Shown here in pieces: positions 6,699 through 12,181 of a DNA stretch of 12,181 nucleotides. The position numbers were made by a program, and so were the translations under genes. The number at the start of each line of letters is the position of its first letter. Position 1 is the first letter of the stretch. Below the pieces are notes generated by a model. That model saw only the letters and a program-made list of their open reading frames with translations, did not search any database and had not been told where the DNA came from. The DNA is from Actinomycetota bacterium (GTDB taxonomy: Bacteria; Actinomycetota; UBA4738). The DNA lies in the NCBI GenBank assembly GCA_005888465.1, contig VAYJ01000075.1, positions 1-12,181 of the forward strand, given 5' to 3'.

Positions 6699-8521
6699 CG
6701 GGCGCCTCCGAACGCGCCGAGCTTCGTGATAGCGGAGAGGATCGCGCCGGACGCGGTCTGGCCGAGCCCGCAGATCGACGCGTCGCGCATGGCCTGGCCC
6801 ACCTCGGTCAGCAGGAGCAGCTCACGGTCGCGCGATCCGTTCGCGGCGGCGAGGCGATGCAGCGCCTCCTCCTGCCGGACGGTCCCGACGCGGCACGGCA
6901 CGCACTGTCCGCAGGACTCGTCGCGGAAGAACCGCGCGATCCGCAGGAGGATGTCGCCGAGGTTGACGCTGTCGTCGAAGACCATGACGACGCCGGAGCC
7001 GAGCGCGGCGCCGGCTGCGCGCGTGTCCTCGAACGTGAGCCGGAGGTCGAGCTCGTCGGGCGTCACGAACGTCCCGGCCGCGCCGCCGAGGAGCACGGCC
7101 AGGATTGGGCGGCCCCCGCGGACGCCGCCGGCGAGCGCGAGCAGCTCGCGAAGGCTGGTGCCGAACTCGACCTCGTACAAGCCAGGCCGTTCGACGCAGC
7201 CTGAGAGGCAGAACAGGCGAACACCGGTGGAGTCGGGTGTGCCGATGCGCGCATATGCGGCGCCGCCGATCCGCAGGATCTCGAGCACGTTCATGAGCGT
7301 CTCGACGTTGTTGATGCCCGTCGGCTTGCCGAACAGCCCCCGTTCGACGGGGAAGGGTGGCTTGTTGCGCGGCTCGGGCCGGAACCCCTCGATCGAGTTG
7401 AAGAGCGCGGTCTCCTCGCCGGCGATATAGGCGCCTGCGCCGCGCCGGAGCTCGACGTCGAACGCGAAGCCTTCGCCCATGACGTCGTCGCCCAGGAACC
7501 CGCGCGCGCGGCACTGCTCGATCGCGTGGCGCAGGCGCTCGTGCGCGAGCGGGTACTCCCCGCGGAGGTAGACGTAGCCCTGGTCGCTCCCGGTCGCGTA
7601 GCCGGCGATCGTGAGGGACTCGATCAACGCGAACGGGTCGCCCTCGGTGAGGACGCGGTCCTTGAACGTGCCGGGCTCCGACTCGTCGGCGTTGCAGACG
7701 AAGTAGTGCGGGCGGACGGGCTGCTTCGCGACCGCTTCCCACTTGAGGCCGGTCGGGAATGCGGCGCCGCCGCGTCCGAGGAGCTTCGAGTCCTTGACCT
7801 CGCGGGTGACGCCCTCGGGCCCCAGGCCGACGGCGACGCGGAGGGCTTGGTAACCGCCGTGGGCTCTGTACTCGTCGAGGCTCGTGGGGTCGACCTTGCC
7901 GACGCGACGAAGGAGCGACGGGGCCACGTTACGCTTCACGAACGTAGCGGGCGGCGAGGGGTTCGTCGTGAGCGCGTCCCGCAAGGTCTCCGCGGTGGCC
8001 TTCCCGACGGCCGGCCATGGGTCGCCATGGTTGGAGCCGCTCCGCTGGATGAGCGCGGCCGGCGCGGCCTCGCAGAGGCCGAGGCAGGGACTTCGTGTCC
8101 ACGCCGCGGCCGGGCCGAGGTCCGTTCGTTCCATCGCCGCGCACAGGTCCTCGGCGCCGTTCGCGCGGCATGCGATGTCGTCGCAGACGTGGACGAGCGT
8201 CCGGGGTCGTTCCTGCATGGAGAGCATCGCGTAGAAGCTCGCGACGCCGTACGCTTCCGCCGGCGGGATCGAGAGGCGCTGCGACACGTAGCCGAGCGCG
8301 CCGCGGCTGATCCACCCGACCCGGTCGCTCACGGCGTGCAGCGCAGGCAGCAAGAGGTGCCGCCGCGACCGGGCCTGCTCGGTGCCGCCGTACGCCACGT
8401 GGCCGTCCAGCTCGGGGCGACGCTCGCCGCCCTCCCAGCCGGACGTCGCGAGACCGAGGACGAGGTCGATTGCCGCTCGCTCCTCGGGGGTCGGCGCGGC
8501 GTCGATCGGGTGCAGGTCCAC
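6695..8521 (-). CDS. NuoE-NuoF fusion: NAD(H)/FMN module of formate dehydrogenase
   Basis: A 608-residue diaphorase subunit, equivalent to FdsG plus FdsB of NAD-linked formate dehydrogenases. The N-terminal NuoE/thioredoxin-like domain (about 55-185) holds the [2Fe-2S] ligands Cys113 and Cys118 (CDDIAC) and Cys146 and Cys150 (CLGLC). The NuoF part follows: an FMN-binding GRGGAAFP (249-256), a nucleotide-binding stretch with YLRGEYP (318-324) and GAGAYIAGEETAL (361-373), an SLBB domain (about 447-485) and the C-terminal [4Fe-4S] site Cys537/Cys540/Cys543 (CGQCVPC) with Cys584. It would pass electrons between the Fe-S subunit and NAD+. GTG 8521 is chosen as start: it lies 4 bases after the catalytic gene's stop with a GGTGGGGG sequence upstream. 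The frame is open to 8611, but the extra 30 residues are Arg/Ser/Pro-rich antisense-like sequence. Confidence 0.93.
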   Translation of the reverse strand: MDLHPIDAAPTPEERAAIDLVLGLATSGWEGGERRPELDGHVAYGGTEQARSRRHLLLPALHAVSDRVGWISRGALGYVSQRLSIPPAEAYGVASFYAMLSMQERPRTLVHVCDDIACRANGAEDLCAAMERTDLGPAAAWTRSPCLGLCEAAPAALIQRSGSNHGDPWPAVGKATAETLRDALTTNPSPPATFVKRNVAPSLLRRVGKVDPTSLDEYRAHGGYQALRVAVGLGPEGVTREVKDSKLLGRGGAAFPTGLKWEAVAKQPVRPHYFVCNADESEPGTFKDRVLTEGDPFALIESLTIAGYATGSDQGYVYLRGEYPLAHERLRHAIEQCRARGFLGDDVMGEGFAFDVELRRGAGAYIAGEETALFNSIEGFRPEPRNKPPFPVERGLFGKPTGINNVETLMNVLEILRIGGAAYARIGTPDSTGVRLFCLSGCVERPGLYEVEFGTSLRELLALAGGVRGGRPILAVLLGGAAGTFVTPDELDLRLTFEDTRAAGAALGSGVVMVFDDSVNLGDILLRIARFFRDESCGQCVPCRVGTVRQEEALHRLAAANGSRDRELLLLTEVGQAMRDASICGLGQTASGAILSAITKLGAFGGAR

Positions 8522-8525
8522 GCGG

Positions 8526-10454
8526 TCAGGCCCCCACCGTCGCGGGGAGCTTCTCGATGCGGATGGCCGTGGCCTTGAACTCCGCGGTCCCCGACTTCGG
8601 GTCGGTCGCATCGATCGTGAGGAGGTTCGTCATCACGTCGTCGCCGAAGTGCAGCGTCATGAACGCAAGCCCCGGGCGAAGGCTTTCGTCGAAGCGAATG
8701 GGGACCTCCACGGAGCCGCGGCGCGAACGCGCGCGCACGACCTCGCCATCGGCCACGCCGTAACGCTCGCCGTCCTCGGGCGACAGGTCCAACGACTCGC
8801 CGCGTCGCATCGGCGAGCGATACCCGGCCGTCTGCACGCCGGTGTTGAACGAGTCCAGGCGCCGGCCCGTCGTGAGCCTGATGGGGAACTCCGGGGTGAG
8901 CTCGTCGACGGGCGGTTCCTGTTCGACGACGCTAAACGGAGCGAGCGTCCCGCGCGCGGCCGGGTCCTCCGCCCAGAGGCGCGAGTGCAGGAACTGCTCG
9001 CCGGGGTGCTGCTCGTCGTAACAGGGCCAGTGGATGCCGCCCAGCTCCTCGAGCCGACGGTAGCTCATGCCCGCGTGCATCGGGGAGAGGGATCGAAGCT
9101 CGTTCCACGCCTGCTCGGCCGACACATCGCCCCAGTCGTGGCCCAACCGGCGTGCCAGGTCGCAGATGATGAGGATGTCGTCGCGGGCCTGCCCGGGCGG
9201 CTCGAGCGCCTTGCGGACCCGCTGCACGCGGCGCTCGCTCGACGTCACGGTGCCCTCGGCCTCGCACCAGGTCGCGGTCGCGGGCAGCACGACGTCGGCC
9301 ATCGCCGCCGTCTTCGTCAGGAAGATGTCCTGGACGACCAGCTGCTCGAGCCCACCCAGGAGCGCGAGCGCCCGGTGCGCATCTGCCTCGGACTGTGCGG
9401 GGTTCTCCCCGATCACGTACAGGTGGGTCAGCTCGCCGCGCTCCATGCCGGCGAACATGTCGGACAGGTGCCATCCGTACGTCGGGGGCACGGCGACCCC
9501 CCACGCCGCGTCGAACTTCGCGCGCGCGGTCGCGTCCTTCTCGATGTCCTGGAATCCGGGGAGCTTGTTCGGGATGGCGCCCATGTCGCCGCCGCCCTGC
9601 ACGTTGTTCTGGCCCCGGAGCGGGTTGAGCCCGGAGCCGTAGCGGCCGACGTGCCCCGTCAGGAGCGCCAGGTTGATGAGCGCGAGCACGTTGTCGACGG
9701 CGTTGTGGTGCTCGGTGATCCCGAGCGTCCAGCAGATCTGCGCGCGATCGGCCCGGGCGAACGAGTGGGCCAGCTCGCGGATCGCGGCCGCCGGGACGCC
9801 CGTCTCGCGTTCGGCCCGCTCGAGCGTGTACGGCTCGACGCACGCGGCGTACGCGTCGAGGCCGGTCGTCGCCCGTTCGATGAACGCGCGGTTCTCGAGG
9901 CCCGCGTGCAGGATCTCGCGGGCGACCGCGTTCGCGAGCGCGATGTCCGCGCCCACGTCCAACCCCAGCCACACGTCGGCCCATTGCGCGGAGGCCGTCC
10001 GGCGCGGGTCCACGACGAACAGGCGCGCGCCGGCGCGCACGCCCTTCAAGACGTGGTGGAAGAAGATCGGGTGGGTCTCGCGCGCGTTCGAGCCCCAGAG
10101 CACGATGAGATCGGTGCGCTCGATCTCCTCATATGAGCTGGTGCCGCCCCCCGCACCGAAGACCGTCGCCAGACCGACGACGCTCGGCGCGTGTCAAGTG
10201 CGGTTGCAGCTGTCGACGTTGTTGCTGCCGATCACCGCGCGGGCGAACTTCTGGGCGACGAAGTTCATCTCGTTCGTCGCCTTTGAGCAGCTGAAGAGGC
10301 CGAAGCTGCGGGTCCCTCCGCGGTCCCTCGCGACGGCGAAGCCGGCCGCGGCCCGGTTGAGGGCCTCGTCCCAGGAGGCGGGGCGAAGGCCCGCGGCGCC
10401 GGCCGCGCGGTCCCCGTCGCGGACGAGCGGTTCGGTGAGGCGTTCGTAGCGCAT
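8526..10454 (-). CDS. fdhA: Formate dehydrogenase catalytic subunit, selenocysteine-containing, lacking its N-terminal [4Fe-4S] domain
   Basis: A 642-residue molybdopterin oxidoreductase that should oxidise formate to CO2 (or the reverse) in the cytoplasm. Reading requires in-frame TGA 10196-10194 as selenocysteine, residue 87, in SCNRT-Sec-HAPSVVGL, the formate dehydrogenase active-site motif with His88 following. The frame is open and conserved on both sides (CSKATNE before, GGGTSSYEEIE and LWGSNARETHP after). RGQNNVQGGGDMG (from Arg280) is a formate dehydrogenase signature that carries the probable catalytic Arg. The dinucleotide-binding domain fills roughly the last 120 residues, with LTTGRRLDSFNTG and MTLHFGDDVMTNLLT. 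The chain begins at ERLTEPLVRDG, so the cluster-binding domain is missing and supplied by the gene at 5835-6698. ATG 10454 is preferred over GTG 10466 because GGAGGAGGT (10465-10473) is about 10 bases from the ATG but abuts the GTG. An automatic call would split this into two fragments. Confidence 0.93.
10156..10196 (-). promoter_or_regulatory. Selenocysteine codon TGA and bacterial SECIS hairpin
   Basis: The TGA is at 10196-10194. Eighteen bases later begins the loop GGTCT (10175-10171), closed by a 7-bp stem of CGTCGTC (10182-10176) with GGCGACG (10170-10164, one G-T pair). A lower helix, CCGAG (10187-10183) against CTTCGG (10161-10156), extends it after a small internal loop. The E. coli fdhF SECIS, as I recall it, has the same 18-base distance and the same GGUCU loop that SelB recognises. 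Confidence 0.88.
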
Positions 10455-10538
10455 GGTCGATCTCACCTCCTCCCCCTGGCGCTCACCGCGAATCTACCCC
10501 AGAATGCGCCACGGAGCCGACGGCGATGGGAGGACGAC
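10455..10538. promoter_or_regulatory. Divergent intergenic region driving the formate dehydrogenase operon and the DUF2231 gene
   Basis: Only 84 bases separate the two start codons. On the minus strand a strong Shine-Dalgarno (GGAGGAGGT, 10465-10473) serves fdhA, and TAGATT (10496-10491) is a possible -10 box placing transcription start about 28 bases before ATG 10454; no good -35 box accompanies it. On the plus strand GGGAGG lies 5 bases before ATG 10539. Confidence 0.4.
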
Positions 10539-11051
10539 ATGGGCATCCGCTTTCGTAATCAGCTGCCGACGGGCGAGGCCAAGCCCTGGACCCTTCGGCA
10601 GATCATCCAAGGGCGGCCGTTCAACCGCCCCACACACCCGATGCTGGTGCACTTCCCGATCGCGTTCTATTTCGGCGCCCTCGGGCTGGACGTCCTGTCG
10701 CGGCTCGGGCACTTTGCGTCGGCGCCGCTCGCCGCGTCCTGGCTGATCCTTGGCGCCTTCGCCGGGACGGCCCTTGCCGCGACGACCGGCCTCGTCGACT
10801 GGTCGTTCATGCGCCCGAAGTCGAAGATCCGCCGCACGGCCAATTGGCACCTCGCGATCCAGCTCACCGCCGGAGCGCTCTTCGTCCTCAACTTCGCGAT
10901 CCGGTGGGGGAACCGCCATGTGGCACGGTCTCGGCCGCTCTGGATCGTGCTGGACCTGATCGGAGTGCTGGTCGTCTCGATCGGCGCCGACTTCGGCGGG
11001 CAGATGGTCTACCTCATGGGGTACCGCGTCGGAGGCGGCTCGCAGGCCTAG
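10539..11051 (+). CDS. DUF2231 family four-helix membrane protein
   Basis: A 170-residue integral membrane protein. GGGAGG lies a few bases before ATG 10539. After about 30 soluble residues comes the family's hallmark HPMLVHFPIAFYFG (His33, His38), then predicted membrane helices at about 37-54, 63-85, 103-121 and 132-151. His104 lies at the start of the third helix (ANWHLAIQ). DUF2231 proteins are common in bacteria, often near redox or cytochrome genes; the conserved His residues have led to suggestions of heme binding, but the function is not settled. It is divergent from the formate dehydrogenase operon and converges with the cupredoxin gene with 4 bases between stops. Both neighbours are redox proteins, which is suggestive only. 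Confidence 0.85.
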   Translation: MGIRFRNQLPTGEAKPWTLRQIIQGRPFNRPTHPMLVHFPIAFYFGALGLDVLSRLGHFASAPLAASWLILGAFAGTALAATTGLVDWSFMRPKSKIRRTANWHLAIQLTAGALFVLNFAIRWGNRHVARSRPLWIVLDLIGVLVVSIGADFGGQMVYLMGYRVGGGSQA

Positions 11052-11055
11052 TCGA

Positions 11056-11628
11056 TCAGCCCGCGGCGACGATGAACACTCCGAACATCTGGGTGGAGTG
11101 CACGTCGCAGTGGAAGAAGTACGTCCCGGCGGGGAGCGGGCCCACCTGGTAGGTCTTCGTCGCGACGCCGGTCACCAGGTCGCCCGCGAACAGCGACGCA
11201 GCGCCCGGATGCGTGGCCGGGTCGCTCGCGAAGATGTGGATGTTGTGGGTCAAGGACGGGTCCTGGTTGTCGAATGCGATCGTGAAGGCCGTCCCGGCCG
11301 GCGCCGCGAGACAGGTTGTGCTGAAGTGGATGTTGTGGACGGTCTCCGTGAGAGCCGTCCCGTTCGGCAAGCAGGTCGTCTCTGGGGCGGAGCTGCTCGA
11401 CACCGGGAGCGGCGCCTCCGTGGCCGACACGACCGGTGTGCCTCCATTCCCGGCGAACGCGGCCACCACGCCGCCGGCCAGTCCGGCGACGATGAGGATC
11501 GAGACGAGCGCCCAGGCCGCCTTCGCGCGGCGCGGCCGGACCCAGATCGCCGCGAGCAGGACGACCGTGACCGGGATCCCGCCCACGATCGCGAGCACCA
11601 CCGAGGATGAGCTGATCAGCCCGAGCAT
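11056..11628 (-). CDS. Membrane-anchored cupredoxin (type 1 copper) protein
   Basis: A 190-residue protein with two predicted N-terminal membrane helices (about 5-30 and 38-59) separated by the basic RPRRAKA. A Ser/Pro/Ala-rich linker (about 61-85) follows, then a cupredoxin domain (about 86-190). Candidate copper ligands are His128 or His131 (THNIHIF), then Cys174, His177 and Met181 in FFHCDVHSTQM, the C-x2-H-x3-M layout of plastocyanin-like type 1 sites. Cys86 and Cys106 could form a disulfide. The domain should face the outside and carry single electrons or hold copper. It lacks the CxxxC of a CuA centre, so it is not cytochrome oxidase subunit II. ATG 11628 has no strong Shine-Dalgarno; TATCCT at 11643-11638 could be a -10 box for a near-leaderless transcript, or the gene may be read from the protease gene 52 bases upstream. 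Confidence 0.87.
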   Translation of the reverse strand: MLGLISSSSVVLAIVGGIPVTVVLLAAIWVRPRRAKAAWALVSILIVAGLAGGVVAAFAGNGGTPVVSATEAPLPVSSSSAPETTCLPNGTALTETVHNIHFSTTCLAAPAGTAFTIAFDNQDPSLTHNIHIFASDPATHPGAASLFAGDLVTGVATKTYQVGPLPAGTYFFHCDVHSTQMFGVFIVAAG

Positions 11629-11680
11629 CGGGGCTAGAGGATACGCCGCCTGCGCCCTTGCCGGTGACGCGGCGGTCGCG

Positions 11681-12181
11681 TTAGACGGCCGGACCGGACG
11701 TCAGGGCGACCGTGGTCGTGTGGCTCCCCGAGCCGTCGACCCACGTGACCGAGACTCGCTCGCCGGGCTTGTGGACGTAGATCGCCGGTCCGAGCTGGTC
11801 CGGTGAGCCGATCGAACGACCGCCGACCGAGGTGATCACCGAACCCACGGAGATGCCTGCGGATTGGGCCGCCGTCCCGGGCACGACCTGGATCACGAGC
11901 GCGCCACCGTTCACGCTGAGCTGCGTGGCCGTCGCGGCGTCGACCGCCTGCACCGCGACGCCCAGGAACCCGGCGGGCCCGATGATGATCCGGTCGCTCG
12001 ACTGGCCGCCGCGGATCTTGTTCACGATGACGACGGCGTCGTTCACGGGGATCGCGTAGCCGGTGTCGGACCTCGTTTGGTTCGGCAGCGTCTTCGCCCC
12101 CGCCGTGATCATGCCGACGACCTGGCCGGAGGCGTTCACGAGCGGGCCGCCGGAGTCCCCGGGGCTGATCTGGGCGTCGGT
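11681..12181 (-). CDS. HtrA/DegP-type serine protease with PDZ domain (N-terminus outside the window)
   Basis: The last 166 residues of a trypsin-like protease, open to the right edge. The visible part begins TDAQISPGDSGGPLVN, which holds the catalytic Ser (Ser10 of the fragment) in GDSGGPL and the TDAQI/TDAAI-type sequence usual before it in HtrA proteases. The end of the protease domain (VVGMITAG...GYAIPVNDAV) is followed by a PDZ domain (about residues 65-160, GFLGVAVQAVD ... VVPGTAAQSAGISVGSVITSVGG), which normally binds C-termini of misfolded or target proteins. The catalytic His and Asp and any signal peptide or anchor lie beyond the window. HtrA proteases act in envelope quality control. 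The cupredoxin gene follows on the same strand after 52 bases. Confidence 0.93.
   Translation of the reverse strand, partial: TDAQISPGDSGGPLVNASGQVVGMITAGAKTLPNQTRSDTGYAIPVNDAVVIVNKIRGGQSSDRIIIGPAGFLGVAVQAVDAATATQLSVNGGALVIQVVPGTAAQSAGISVGSVITSVGGRSIGSPDQLGPAIYVHKPGERVSVTWVDGSGSHTTTVALTSGPAV

Noticed and set aside
5772..7430. A 552-codon plus-strand open frame
   Set aside because: It is antisense to the Fe-S subunit and the NuoE-NuoF fusion, both of which have clear cofactor motifs.
8522..8611. Longer start for the NuoE-NuoF fusion at 8611
   Set aside because: It would overlap the catalytic gene by 86 bases and add 30 Arg/Ser/Pro-rich residues; GTG 8521 fits better.
8382..10136. A 584-codon plus-strand open frame
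   Set aside because: It is antisense to the formate dehydrogenase catalytic gene; composition is Arg/Ala/Val-rich without domains.
8526..10466. Reading the catalytic gene as a pseudogene broken by a stop
   Set aside because: The single TGA lies at the Sec/Cys position of the family, is followed by a SECIS-type hairpin, and the frame is otherwise intact with all other motifs present.

Overview
The window is GC-rich, gene-dense bacterial chromosome. The housekeeping sigma factor, the codon use (GTG starts, strong third-position G/C) and the NuoE-NuoF-type formate dehydrogenase suggest a deep-branching, uncultivated actinobacterium or a related high-GC lineage. This is inference; there is no rRNA or other firm taxonomic marker. 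No mobile element, CRISPR array, tRNA or rRNA gene was seen.

Layout. The left edge (2-94) holds the last 30 codons of an unidentified gene, followed by a perfect hairpin (116-145). A secreted Asp-box (BNR, sialidase-like) protein fills 262-1740 and ends in a strong intrinsic terminator. Two small plus-strand genes follow: a CxxC/CxxH zinc-binding-type protein (1892-2080) and a 111-residue protein with an Arg-Gly-Gly tail (2143-2478). The second one meets the primary sigma factor gene (2483-3844, minus) tail to tail inside a 12-bp palindrome. Divergent from the sigma gene are a 77-residue Cys-containing hypothetical (4041-4274) and an exported L,D-transpeptidase (4295-5020).

The centre (10454 down to 5017, minus strand) is a compact four-gene operon for an NAD-linked molybdenum/tungsten formate dehydrogenase. 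In order of transcription it encodes: the catalytic subunit, with an in-frame TGA decoded as selenocysteine (residue 87) and a bacterial SECIS hairpin just downstream; a NuoE-NuoF fusion (NADH/FMN module); a multi-cluster Fe-S subunit; and a DUF1684 protein. The last two junctions are ATGA overlaps. The [4Fe-4S] domain and conserved Lys that normally form the N-terminus of the catalytic chain are instead the C-terminus of the Fe-S subunit. The active site should therefore be built from two polypeptides whose genes lie in reversed order. Electrons from formate would pass from the Mo/W-pterin and Sec through the proximal [4Fe-4S] and the other Fe-S subunit clusters to FMN and NAD+.

The right end holds a DUF2231 membrane protein (10539-11051, plus), divergent from the formate dehydrogenase operon. 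It converges with a membrane-anchored cupredoxin (11056-11628, minus), which lies downstream of the C-terminal part of an HtrA-type protease with a PDZ domain (11681-12181, minus) that runs off the window.
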